Below are positions 53,469 through 64,000 of a stretch of 64,000 bases of DNA, one piece after another (the first letter of the stretch is position 1; every line of letters starts with the position of its first letter). The notes beneath the pieces are model-generated. The model did not search any database, had not been told where the DNA came from, and was given only the letters and a program-made list of their open reading frames with translations. The translations under genes and the position numbers were made by a program. Source of the stretch: Leucogyrophana mollusca (taxonomy: Eukaryota; Basidiomycota; Agaricomycetes; Boletales); the NCBI GenBank assembly GCA_021014945.1, contig MU266406.1:1-64000 (forward strand), in the 5' to 3' direction.

Positions 53469-54727
53469 TAAGACAACGTGGCACCTCCATCTACAGAGAG
53501 CTGTGGTGGAGCGGCGGCGTTAGTCTTGGTCCATATAGCTTCATACTAAGATGACATACGCATTGGCCTGCGATTGACGAACAATTTGGAGTGCAGCAAT
53601 GCAAGTAACCATGATTGGTCTCAGCTGGCACAGTGAAAACATTGGTTAATGAACACTCACCAGTCACGAAGTGAGCTTCCTTCGATGCGAGGAATGACAC
53701 AATGGCCGCGACGTCCTCTGGCTGGCCCATATAACCGAGTGCAGTCGTTGCGACAACCTATCATGTTTGAGGAGTGCATTATCGTTCAGACTACATAATT
53801 CGAACGCAAAGCTGTGACTGACTTTTTTGGCGTAGGCGTTCTCTTTCTCCCCGGGAGCTTTCTGTGCCTGCACTATTTGTAGAGTGGAATGTCACCCAAA
53901 GCTGTTGGAAACTGAGTGTAAACGCCTTACTCATTGGGGTATCTATAGGCCCAGGTGCGAATGAGTTAACAGTGATATGATGTTGACCCAATTCGAGTGC
54001 TATAAAGAGTCAGCTGGTGGGACGAGGTCAATTGTAATTAGTTACCGGCGGATTGAGTCAGCCCTCGAACTGCAAACTTCGAAGCACTGTAATCTGCAGC
54101 ATGGGCCCAGCCTACGCGCATCCAAACACAATCAGGTGCTTTAAGTCGCGCGATGGTGCGATTGTCACCTTTTTTACCCCACGAAGATGATGCCCCGAGA
54201 ATCCTGCCGCCACGTCCCTGTGCAATCATCTGAAGTGCTGCATACTTGTAGCATAAGAACATTCCGCGTGTGTTTACCGCAAAGACAGCATCCCAATCTT
54301 CGGCTGTAGCTAGAAAGAACGGCCGTGAATGAAGTGCTGTGATTGCTTGGGCAGGGGCGTACTGGTGAGCACACTGCCATCTGGGCATGCTATGCCCGCA
54401 TTTGCGACCATCTATGAGGTCTGTTGAGTAGAAGGTAAACCATATGACTTTGATTCCGCTTACAACATCGAGTCCTCCTAACTCATTGACTACCTCAGCA
54501 ACCATTCCTTTGACTTCTGCTTCCACCCTCACATCTGCGTATACGGAGATCGCCCTATGTCCCGTGGCGTCGATTTCTCGCGCGACGTCTGCAAGCTGAT
54601 CCTTCTTCCTCGGAATATCATTCAAAGCGACGTCAAACCCGTCACTAGCAAGTCGAAGAGCTATAGCGCGGCCAATGCCTTGAGCTGCTCCTGTCACGAG
54701 TGCGATACCTTTAAACTGGGATGGCAT
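53469..54727 (-). CDS. SDR array copy E: acetoin reductase-like dehydrogenase
   Basis: Complete SDR with start MPSQFKGIALVTGAAQGIG at 54727. Exon 2 begins MVANAGIACPDG; then TAEDWDAVFAVNTRGMFLCY and ILGASSSWGKKG, in which the usual VAG/AAG is replaced by SWG. Catalytic YSASK follows, then ALELGQHHITVNSFAPGP and IDTPM. The lid exon (53823-53872, 50 nt) begins MQAQKAPGEK. After it come GYMGQPEDVAAIVSFLASKE and the C-terminus LSVDGGATLS. All introns are GT...AG here, including the one that uses GC in copies A and G. The substitution beside the catalytic Ser and the Phe for Tyr in NSFAPG are worth noting, but nothing suggests loss of function. Confidence 0.86.
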
Positions 54728-55419
54728 GATGGCTGTTGATTTATGGGACAAAAATCATGCTGATGAGGGAGCGTTTGGTATTCACGTTATGCTCTGCATG
54801 GGGAGCGGCCTGGCTCCAAACCGGCACAGTAGCTCCACTTCTTGTCCACCGGTCTGGAGTAGATGGTACCTCGATCAGCAGTAAAAATAGTCGTCATCAA
54901 TGAAGATCTAACTCATCTTTGACGTTTTCAGTTGGAGACAATCTGAGATAGGTCGCAGATAAGTAACTGATCCTGCGTAGATGAGAGACATGATAGCCTT
55001 TTATGTTGACAAGGTGCCAGTGTAACCCAGGCGGCCGTACTTTCGACGCGATACAAGGGACGTTTACTAGTAACAGTCCTTTGTCATTCTTGGGAGGACG
55101 GTGTCTATGGCTTCTATGTCTCTTCACTGTGGAAATATGCAGGATAAAGGGCGAGTAGATAATTAGTGATGGCGGCGCTTCCTACCACAGTCACCACAAT
55201 ATGTACTGCTGGGCAAAAGGCCAATCAAACCTTGAATTGAACACCACGATGCGATGGACAAGGATTAAATCAAGAATAACCAGAGATTTGAACGTTGTGC
55301 AGCGTTAGCGAAGGAAATCGCATTATTAACTCGCTTGCGCTTTACCCCGCAGGATGACGTCGAAATGGATGGTAACGGTGTTCGTGAGTGGAATTAGTAT
55401 CGGAGCACTCCCACTGCAG
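54728..55419. other. Intergenic, SDR copy E to pseudogene F
   Basis: No coding relic recognised in the part next to copy E; the end of pseudogene F fades out near 55420. Confidence 0.4.
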
Positions 55420-56350
55420 GATGTTACACTCACTAGTAACAATCTGTACCCCCTTCGACACAAGATAGGATACAAGGTTGGCGACATCTTCCGGCTGGCC
55501 CCCCAACAGCAGATTTTTGATGCACTGATTCAGAGACGTTGAATAGTACCATGTACTGAGGTCGCCAGAATACGGACCTGATTCATTGCTTCCAAGAGGG
55601 CCTTGTAGTCGGGGACGACGGTCTGTTCCACTGACTCAGATAATATCGGTGGTGGGTTCGAGGACATCAGCAGGAACGTGACAGTTCTTACATATCCGTG
55701 TGTTTATGACTCCAGGTGCGTAAGAGTTAACCGCGATACGATGCTGGCCGGGGTCCGGGGCTGGATTACGAAGTTAGTGAGATCCAGTTTTGAACGTATG
55801 AAATCAACTCCTACCCGCACTGTATGTTCCTAAGCCGAGAAATCCTACATTGTCCGAACTCTCAGATGACTTGGATATATATTGTTCGCGATATGAAACT
55901 AACTTTCGCCAGACGCAGAGCATCCTACCACTACGTCCTTGGGTGATCATATGAAATGTTGCATACCTGTGACAGGGGTATGTTCTACGCGCATTCACCC
56001 GGCAAACAGCGTCCCGATCTTGAGTAGAACCTGGGAGCCACAAGAGGTGTAATAAGGGAGATGGCATCAGTAAGGTCACGGGTTACTAAATCTATGGCCT
56101 ACGATGGCCAATCTGCCAAGGTTGTGACTGCACCATACACTATATCCTTCACCTGCTCTTCTTCCCCAACGTCAGCGCAGATTGAGAAAGCTCTTCCATG
56201 CTTGTTACCCACAGCCTGCACGATGTCGCCCAACGGTGCCTGATGTAGTTCAGTGCGATGTGGAAGCCATCTTTCACGAGTCGAAAGGCGAAGGTAAGTC
56301 TGATCCCGTGGGTTGCTCAGGTCACGAACGCAATGTCTTTACACACTGAA
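55420..56350 (-). pseudogene. SDR array copy F: decayed duplicate of copy G
   Basis: Reads in order on the minus strand: KDIAFVT, a stop, ATHGI, KDGFHIALN, then (after a frame change) GRAFSICADVGEEEQVKDIVYG, DAVCRVNARRTYPCHRYA, MITQGRSGRM, LGTYSAGRS (the catalytic Lys of YxxxK is lost), RIAVNSYAPGVINTRI and GQPEDVANLVSYLVSKG. DGFHIALN and CADVGEEEQVK are otherwise found only in copy G, so F is a dead duplicate of G rather than an independent lineage. Frame changes and the missing Lys rule out a working SDR. Confidence 0.85.
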
Positions 56351-56689
56351 GCTATGGTCCTATGCCGAGGGGCAGAGGGCTAGAGTTGTTGATAGCTTGC
56401 TGGCGATGGAGGCGTTTTTTGTAACCTTCTGAGTACAGTTTCAAGAGCACTCATTCCGAGGTGCGAGCAAGCGTACCTACATGGCTTCCGCACGAACCAA
56501 GTACCCGACTGAATTTGGCACCCATATGCGTCCTCGGGTGGTCCGCTTACAAACTGCCTTGATAGACTAGCATAAAGAAGGAGCGCTTCTCTTGAAGTTG
56601 ATGCCAGTGATCCAACTGATCTGTCAGCAAAACGATCCAAAGGATGTCAGCATCATGATGTTTGGGCTCCATAGAACATTACCCCCGTT

Positions 56690-56860
56690 TAATCGCAGTA
56701 CTTACCTCCACCTCCGCTGATCTGCGTATCGGATACCACGACCGCTCGATGTCCCGTGACGCCGATCCCTTGTGCGACATTGCCAAAGTGGTATGTCTTC
56801 TTAAAATATCGAGTAAAGCGGCTTCATCAAGGTCGTTAGCGAGAAGTTTCAGGACAAGCG
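56690..56860 (-). pseudogene. SDR relic F2, fragment of exon 1
   Basis: A short minus-strand stretch reads VAQGIGVTGHRAVVVSDTQIS, which parallels VAREIDATGHRAISVYADVR of copy E, with a nearby LANDLDEAALLDI piece that parallels ALNDIPSKKALLDDI of copy G in another frame. Nothing downstream belongs to it. I read it as the last remnant of a further array member; the match is short, so confidence is moderate. Confidence 0.55.
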
Positions 56861-56952
56861 TGCATGCTATGAGCAAAGAGTGCCCCAGACTTAAATACTG
56901 GACGTGCGATAAGTCACCACAAATATGAATTGAACCCCAGAACAAGCAAAGT

Positions 56953-58191
56953 TTAAGTCAAAAAAATCCCGCCGTCTGCTGAGAACTGGGAATTGCGCAT
57001 GGTCAAAGAAGGAATCACCGATGGAAGAGTTTACTCACGCATTGACCTGCGTTTACGTGATGTTAGTGCCCAGCTCTTCCACTTATTAATGAGAAAATCA
57101 CCAGTAACATATCGTGCCTCCTTCGACGCAAGATAAGACACAAGGCTGGCGATATCTTCCGGCTCGCCGACATGTCCAACGGCGGTGTCCCCAACATACT
57201 GTTAAGGAGACACATAAGTTTGATGCACTGATATTACCACTAGGATATATACCTTATTCTTTTCCTCTTCGAAGGATGTATAGTCAGAGGGAACGAAGGT
57301 ACTCTCCCCTGGTTACGAGAACAACAGTGAGCTCGAGCATATTGCTACGAACGAAACGAAGGACCTCACAGATCGGCGTGTTTATAATTCCGGGTGCGTA
57401 CGAGTTAACCGTTATGCCATGCTTCCCAAGTTCCAAAGCTAAATGCCAAGTCAGCGATATATGGCTTGGGATGTGACAAACCACCACCTGCCTGCGGTAT
57501 GAGTCAGACCGCGGACCGCGAATTTGCTGGCACTATATGCTCCTAAGCCAATGTAACCTACGTTCGCCAAAAAGATCAGCTTATTCCAACCGTGTTCATC
57601 ATAGGATGACAACTTACCCCTTTTGCCGGCTACCGACGACGCGCCTATGATCCTCCCGCCACGGCCTTGCGCAATCATTTGTAAGGCCGCGAACCTGTAA
57701 CAGAGGTAAACTCCGCGCGCGTTGACCCGAAGCACTTTGTCCCAGACATCTGCAGGAGCTGACGATTGCGGCGTGGTTAGTACTGTAAGCAAATTGGCAT
57801 TCACATAATTGACGCACTGCCTGTAAGAGAATTCACCCTGGCGATGCCCGCATTTGCAACCATCTACATCACGGGATTAGTGCATGTGTTAGGTGGAAGT
57901 CATAGCTTGCGCGACTCTATGACTTACGACGTCTAATCCGCCTAACGTTTTGACTGTGCCATGCACCATCTCCTTCACCTGCTCTTCTTCCCCAACGTCA
58001 GCGCATATCGCGAAAGCTCTCCCACCCTTATCACCAACAGTCTGCGCAATATCATCCAACAGTGCCTTTTTAGAGGGGATGTCGTTCAGCGCGATGTGGA
58101 AGCCATCATTAGCGAGTCGAAGAGCGATGGCACGTCCGATCCCGTGGGCCGCTCCGGTGACGAGGGCAATACCCTTGAATACTGATGCCAT
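56953..58191 (-). CDS. SDR array copy G: acetoin reductase-like dehydrogenase
   Basis: Complete SDR, start MASVFKGIALVTGAAHGIG at 58191 (His replaces Gln in the cofactor loop). Exon 1 carries CADVGEEEQVKEMVHG. Exon 2 begins MVANAGIARVNS; then DVWDKVLRVNARGVYLCYRF, IIGASSVAGKRG, catalytic YSASK and ALELGKHGITVNSYAPGI with INTPI in place of IDTPM. The lid exon (57253-57308, 56 nt) begins WESTFVPSDY and is rich in acidic residues. Then VGHVGEPEDIASLVSYLASK and the C-terminus FSADGGIFLT. The intron after GLTHTA must begin GCAGGT (57491-57490) to keep phase, at the same place as the GC intron in copy A. TTATAAG is about 60 bp upstream. Confidence 0.84.
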
Positions 58192-58248
58192 GGGTCTGCG
58201 CTGATGTGTGGATGAAAATCGCTGACTTTACCCGATGTTGTTGACCAT

Positions 58249-58256
58249 TCTTATAA
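58249..58256 (-). promoter_or_regulatory. TATA-like element of SDR copy G
   Basis: CTTATAAG on the minus strand about 60 bp before the ATG at 58191. Confidence 0.5.
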
Positions 58257-58583
58257 GCATCGAGCTGCCGTTCCCAGCATACCAGTTCTGATTAGCAAAG
58301 GCGAGCCCCAACCGTGAATAGCTTGCTTCTGCCAACAATGCACCCAGCTGTATCTGTCACCCAGGACAGCCCCAGGTGACTTGATTACGAGGGGCGATGG
58401 GATCAGCTTGGAAGACACCTAACAAAAGAAGTCATTTCTGGTGAGATTATGATGAGCGCCCGCAAAAGTTGAGTAATGTAGTTTCGGTCCGGACTACACT
58501 GTATGTGAGAAGTAAGGCCAGAAGGATGTCCACATGGCCTATTCTCGAACATCTGAACTATGGCAGGTGGTCAAGAAACAGCC

Positions 58584-59843
58584 TTAGCTTAACACAATCC
58601 CTCCGTCAACGGAAACCTATTAAACAGGATCAGAAATTGTCGAAATTGGCTGGCATAAGCCCCTTACGCTCTGGCCTACAACGTTCCATTTGATACGCTT
58701 GGTCAGGAGCCGATTTTAACTCCGTCTGGATTAACGCTTACCAGTTATGAAATGCGCTTCCTTAGAAGCCAGATAAGACACAAGACTAGCAACATCGTCC
58801 GGCTGACCGGGGTATCCGACAGCAGAATTATCTATTACCTTCAAAGCCGGTGGACCATCATCAGCCCTGACTGGAAGCAGTGCAATACAACGAAGAGAAC
58901 GTACTCGCTGAACTCGGTCCTTGCCCGAATCGTCGCGCCCACGCTGAATTCGGATGCTATCCACTTATTGATTAGGTCAATCAGTTACAATAATCAGTGA
59001 TTGCCAGCAATCTGTGAAAGCGGATTTACTCATTGGGGTATCAATGATTCCTGGGGCGTAAGAGTTGACTGTTATGCCGTGACTACCCAATTCCAAAGCT
59101 GAGGGCGCCAGGTTAGGAGGGATGGGGAAAGATCGATCAACTTGTGGGCTGTACCTGCCGCCTGTGTCAACCCTCGGACGGCGAATTTGGTTGCACTATA
59201 GGCTACCCCGGCAAGAAGGCCTGCAAATTTCACATGCGCAGCGGCATTGACGCACTGAGCGATAAATGATGAACTATTGAGGCATAACTGACCTCTTTTG
59301 CCGGCCATTGAAGACGCGCCCATTATTCTCCCGCCACGGCCCTGGGTGATCATCTGGATTGCGGCATACTTGTAGCACAGAAATACTCCTTTGGCGTTTA
59401 CCTCGAAAATGGAGTCCCAGTTTTCGCCAGTAGCTAAGAGCAGTCAGCTGGGCAGCGGAAGGTGTAAGAGCTCAAAGCAGCCGGCCTACATTCCAGTAAC
59501 GAGCCCACTTGAGCAATTCCAGCGTTTGCGACCATCTTTAGCCAATTGTGAATATTTTGCGAGAGTAGTCTGTTAGAGCGCCACTCACCACGTCTAATCC
59601 CCCCAGCTCTTCCGTCACTCTTTGGACCATCCTCTTTACCTCGGATTCTATACTCACATCAGCAGATACGACGCAGCTTCGGCAACCATTTGCGCTGATT
59701 TTCAATGCGAGAGCTTGTAGCTGTTCTTCTTTGGCACGAAGGTCGTTCACCGCGACATCGAAACCATCGTGCGCAAGTCGAAGAGCGACAGCATGGCCGA
59801 TGCCTTGCGCTGCCCCCGTTACGATGGCAATACCTTTGGACAT
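58584..59843 (-). CDS. SDR array copy H: acetoin reductase-like dehydrogenase
   Basis: First gene of the array in the direction of transcription. Start MSKGIAIVTGAAQGIGHAVA at 59843. Exon 2 begins MVANAGIAQVGSLLE; then WDSIFEVNAKGVFLCYKYAA, IMGASSMAGKRG, catalytic YSATK and ALELGSHGITVNSYAPGI with IDTPM. The lid exon (58905-58963, 59 nt) begins MDSIRIQRGR and is strongly basic, unlike the acidic lid of copy G. It is followed by GYPGQPDDVASLVSYLASKE and the C-terminus VSVDGGIVLS. All introns are GT...AG. TATATAAGG lies about 53 bp upstream. No lesion; only 392 bp separate its stop from the start of copy G. Confidence 0.87.
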
Positions 59844-59892
59844 GACAGTACGAAGGATGATTCCCCAATAACGAAGGGTTGAACACTCGACC

Positions 59893-59902
59893 CCTTATAT
59901 AC
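59893..59902 (-). promoter_or_regulatory. TATA box of SDR copy H
   Basis: TATATAAGGG on the minus strand about 53 bp before the ATG at 59843, the best TATA match in the array. Confidence 0.55.
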
Positions 59903-61016
59903 TCCCCATTTCTTTTTGGATCTGTTCGCTTCCGATAAACATTCAGTTGAAGCCGGATGGTGCGGGCGATCTCCACTCCCGAAGATGCATGCCCAGTGCA
60001 GTCTCAATGAGACATGTCGTAACTGGCCAAGCAACGGACGAGCTCGGTGATATGTACAAAATGGGCGACCTGATAAAAAGTGACACTGGTTACCGGGCGA
60101 AGTAGCGTCGAGGAGAGCACATCTGCCGGGTCGTTCAACTGTTCATTTGCAAGACCCTGCAAGACCACAGACGCGGCCATGTATCCCTGTGGGTTAGTGA
60201 CGCTGATCCGATGGAGGAGCAGCGGAGACTGACAAGGCGCTCAACAAGAAATGTGACCAAGAACTTGAAGAAGTTAGAACTGGCATGCAGCACAGCCACT
60301 CATGGTCGCCCGCGCGTGGCAAGGGCGTGGCAATTGCCCAGCGGCATGGCCGCTGGACTCCGATTCGCCGCCAGACCTTCACGCTTTGATGTGGTCTTCG
60401 CTGATCTTACTTTCTGCTGGTGAGCTTAGACATTCCGCTACCTTGACCTGAAGCTGGCATCTCGAGATCTGCATGAGGTAGAGAGCTTCTGAAGTTGCGT
60501 CGCTCGGCACTCTACATGAACTGCAAGCAAATGTTCTCGAACTGTTCTGTCTTCGAGAATGAAATAGGGTGCTTTTCTGACGTTTCCAAAATATTGTCGT
60601 GTGTACGACGGCGATGAGAGGTGTAGGTGGCTATCATCTAGCTGGCTAACATCTAGTTCATTTGTATACTCACTTATCAGCACTCCAACAGTGCATATGG
60701 CGGTGTCTTCTGGAACTATCCAGAGAAAATAGTAGCGGATCGAGCATCAAAGACCTCTTCCGCCTCTCGTACACGGACCGTTTACTGCGGTCGCCCGTAA
60801 TCGTGGTCTTCGAACGCCCAAAATGGTCTCACGCTGATCCTCCTCATTCTTTTTGCCGCCCTATACTCAATCAGTGTGGGTCCTCGGCGCTTGACCACTG
60901 AGCGCCAATCGCTTGCTGTTGGCCATGAGGATCCTTGGGGCATCGAAACTGCTGTGCGGAACCATATTTGATCCCCCATAAACTCCCATCTTTCTCCTCA
61001 ACACGCTCGTCGTACG
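59903..61016. other. Intergenic, SDR array to helicase
   Basis: Divergent region: copy H is transcribed leftward and the helicase rightward. The frames 60211-60423 and 60438-60683 have no recognisable domain and no SDR relic is seen, so the array ends at copy H. Confidence 0.45.
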
Positions 61017-64000
61017 ATGGACCGAACACGCAGGCTCGACAGGCTTTTCATCGAAGTAATAACTGGCAAAGTCACCGTTGCAAAGCATAACGCCCAGCTA
61101 TTCCTGGAAGCAGTCTGCGCTCAGCAGGATTCTGCCGTATGCATCAGCAAGATAGTGGGGAACAAAGCTGGAGTACCGTCAGTGCAGGCTGCGATGCGCT
61201 TCAACACCTCCTTGGTTTTTTTGAATGGTCCTGGAACTGACGTCGTCGCCTATCTACTTCTCGTAAAAGACGTTGGCGGGGGCGACGCCCTTAACCAAAT
61301 CTTGAACAATATCGTTGACCCACCGATCTTTTGGTCTGCTTTTAGTCAAGCGTTTCGCGCTGGGCTGCTCGGTGACAAAGCACAGCTTGCTTTTGCTGGA
61401 CTTCTCCTCCATCTCATTTCATTTAGCGGAGATGACGCCACCCAGTATCGTGACGTCGCGGCAGAAATAGTTAAACAAGACAGTTTTGACGCTTCACCAC
61501 TGGCCGACTTGAGGGCAATCGGTCATCGTATCAAGCATATACTCTCCGCGTACGGCTCCAACGCACTCACGGACGCTGAAAATGGTCCTGGCGGGCGTCA
61601 CGACAACGATTTTGCTGACTTTCGCCACATCGCCATTCTCCCTACGGCGGACGAGATCCTTTCCGCTGAAGCACCTTTCCTTCGCCCAAGCGCGGCCCTT
61701 GAAGACCCTGAGACTGAGTCCACTCGGCTCGCCGATTACCTCGATAACACATACCGATTGTTGAGGGAGGATATGATTTATGAGATGCGGGAGGAGTTAC
61801 AAATTGCTCTCGGGAAGAAGAAGGGGAAACACAGAGGTTTAGTTGTGGAGGGGCTGACGTTGATTGATATCCATTGCGGAACGCCTGATAGGAGATCTCG
61901 CTGGGCAATCGTTCTCCAATGCCACGGAGATCTATGGCAATTCAAGAAGGTCCCGGAGAAGGATCGTCGTTCCTTCCTCACACACGATTATCACGGCTCC
62001 AAAATCCTTAAACATCAATCTCTCGCGTGCATTATCGTCGACGGAGAGGTTGCCGCTTTTGCCACTGTCAATCGTGTTGAAGACCTCCTAGCAAAGAAAC
62101 CCCCGGTCATCGTGCTTCATCTGGAGGGAGAGGCCACCACAACTAGGGCTCTCCTCAAGCTCAAGGTCGCGCGGCATATTAAACTTATACAAATTGATAC
62201 TGCCATCTTTGCATATGAGCCGGTGTTAAAGGCCATCCAGCACACTCAGGAAGTGCCACTTTCCCAGGAGATTCTTTTCTGGAAAGAAGGCGATCTTCTG
62301 GAGAGCCCCTCTACCATGCCCGCAAGGATCATCCAGTCCGTTGCTCAGAATCCCTCCCAAGATTTGCAATCCCTCCTGGGAACACCCAAGTCGATAAAGC
62401 TTGATGAATCGCAAACCGCATCTCTGCTGTCGGCACTGACACAGAAGGTTTCACTGATACAAGGCCCTCCTGGTACGTCTCTTACATTTGGCTTTCTGCC
62501 AGTTAGCTGACCACCGCGTTTTACGATACACAGGGACCGGGAAATCGTTTATCGGCGCTCTTCTTGCCAAAACTCTTCATGACTGTACCATACAAACCAT
62601 TTTGGTTGTCTGCTACACCAATCATGCCCTGGACCAGTTTCTGGAGGACCTCATTAACATCGGTATCCCTTCAGACAGCATGGTGCGGCTTGGAGCGAAA
62701 GCGAAAGCAGAAGTGGACCACTTGAGCTTATTCAACCAGAAGAAGAGCAACCATGCGCTTTCCAAGGCAGACTGGAGCATCATCGACCACTTGAAAGCCG
62801 ATTCGGAAGATCTGTGCGAGCGCCTCGAGAAAGTATTTGACCAGTACAAAGCAGCAACGATACAAGCTGCCGACATTCTACGACACCTAGAGTTCAACGA
62901 CTCTGCCTATTTCGATGCGTTTCGTGTTCCCGAGTCGGACGACGGAATGACTCAAGTTGATCGGCATGGTCGCGCAATTGACTTCCGTTTCTTGTTCAAC
63001 CATTGGTCGAAAGGCTGGGATGCTGGTATGTTCAGAGATCATCCGCAAATACGGGATGCGTCCGAGATCTGGGGCATGCCTAAGCCTCAGCGCCTCAAGT
63101 TGATCGAGAAATGGTCGACAGACATTCGCAAGGAACTGGTTGCCGAAATGTGCGCCATCGGGAAGAATTACAACGGCCGACAAGCTCACCTCGCACGCAA
63201 GTTCAGCGAGAATGTTACTGCGACGTTGAAGATGAAGAGGATCATAGGGTGCACGACGACTGGTGCTGCCAAGTACAGCGAAGATATCCGTGCAGCTGCA
63301 CCCGACGTCCTTCTTGTCGAGGAAGCGGGCGAGATTTTAGAAAGCCACGTCCTCACGGCATTGGGAGAAAAAACAAAGCAGCTGATTTTGATTGGTGATC
63401 ACAAGTGAGCGTCTTAGTCTGCTTGTGGCCAAATCAAATTTGACTTGTTTGCGTCTAGGCAACTTCGTCCAAAAGTCAATCACTACCTGCTCACGGTGGA
63501 GAAGGGGGAGGGCTATAATCTCAACATGTCGCTGTTTGAGCGCCTCGTTTTGAAAGGATTTCCTCACAAGACTCTCACTGCACAACATCGCATGAGGCCC
63601 GAGATATCGACGCTCATCCGACGCCTTACCTATCCGGATCTCACCGATGCCCCGGGAACGAAAGGCCGCGATAACATTCGCGGCGTTCGCGACAATATTA
63701 TATTCATCAACCATGATTATCCGGAAGACGATATGCTTCAGGCCGCAGATCGGGGAGACGCAGGATCGCCCTCTTCAAAGCAGAATACCTATGAGGTGCA
63801 AATGGTCCTGAAGATGGTTCGATACCTTGCACAGCAGGGATACGGGACCGATAAGATTGTCATCCTAACTCCTTACCTGGGGCAGCTCTACAACCTCCGA
63901 GAAGCGTTGAAGACTGACAATGACCCAGTACTCAACGACCTGGATTCATTTGATCTCGTTCGTGCTGGCCTGCTATCCGCGGCGGCAGCAAATGTGTCTA
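61017..64000 (+). CDS. SF1 helicase, ZNFX1/Hrr1-like (NFX1-type), 5' part
   Basis: UPF1-like superfamily 1 helicase. Family members (human ZNFX1, fission yeast Hrr1) act in RNA interference and RNA surveillance with Argonaute or RNA-dependent RNA polymerase. Exons seen are 61017-62472, 62534-63404 and 63459 to the window end, all in phase. The N-terminal about 460 residues are helical and lack enz­ymatic motifs. Walker A is LIQGPPGTGKS, split by intron 1. It is followed by VVCYTNHALDQFLEDL (motif Ia), LLVEEAGEILESHVL (motif II, EEAG in place of DEAD), LILIGDHKQLRP (motif III), TAQHRMRPEIS (motif IV) and VILTPYLGQL (start of motif V). The gene runs off the end at 64000, so the C-terminus and any NFX1 zinc fingers are not visible. 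Confidence 0.88.

Overview
The window is nuclear DNA of a filamentous basidiomycete, most likely an Agaricomycete. Genes are broken by many short introns (about 43-80 nt, mostly GT...AG). Several encode families typical of mushroom-forming fungi: DUF6533-type seven-helix membrane proteins, an aryl-alcohol-oxidase-like GMC flavoprotein, a fungal caleosin and an F-box protein. I see no bacterial operon, rRNA, tRNA, CRISPR array or recognisable intact transposon. Coding segments were joined by hand from splice signals, reading phase and family conservation, so exon edges are predictions.

Layout. 1-16 kb: a GMC oxidoreductase, a caleosin, two paralogous APC-superfamily amino acid/GABA-type permeases (6.6-9.0 and 12.2-14.6 kb) with a DUF6533 gene between them on the other strand, and a small four-helix membrane protein. 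16-24 kb: a 1401-residue chromodomain/coiled-coil/zinc-finger protein, an HD-domain hydrolase of the cyanamide hydratase type, and an F-box protein. 24-35 kb: an intact P4-ATPase lipid flippase (13 exons, 1618 aa), then a seven-helix protein and a second DUF6533 protein. 35-44 kb: mitochondrial dihydrolipoyl dehydrogenase, a small secreted, probably GPI-anchored protein, and a 1300-residue conserved fungal protein of unknown function.

45.8-59.9 kb is the most striking part. It is a head-to-tail array, all on the minus strand, of classical short-chain dehydrogenases/reductases (SDRs) closest in motifs to acetoin/diacetyl reductases (butanediol dehydrogenases). I can reconstruct six complete copies, two clear pseudogenes and one relic. 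The complete copies share the same nine-exon structure. The catalytic exons are strongly conserved, but one short exon, which encodes the loop expected to cover the substrate pocket, differs almost completely between copies. Its length always keeps the same remainder modulo three. This looks like a birth-and-death enzyme family diversifying substrate range through a single exon.

61.0-64.0 kb holds the 5' part of an SF1 helicase of the ZNFX1/Hrr1 (NFX1-type) kind, cut by the window end. Five introns in the window appear to start with GC instead of GT; two of these are at the same position in different SDR copies.
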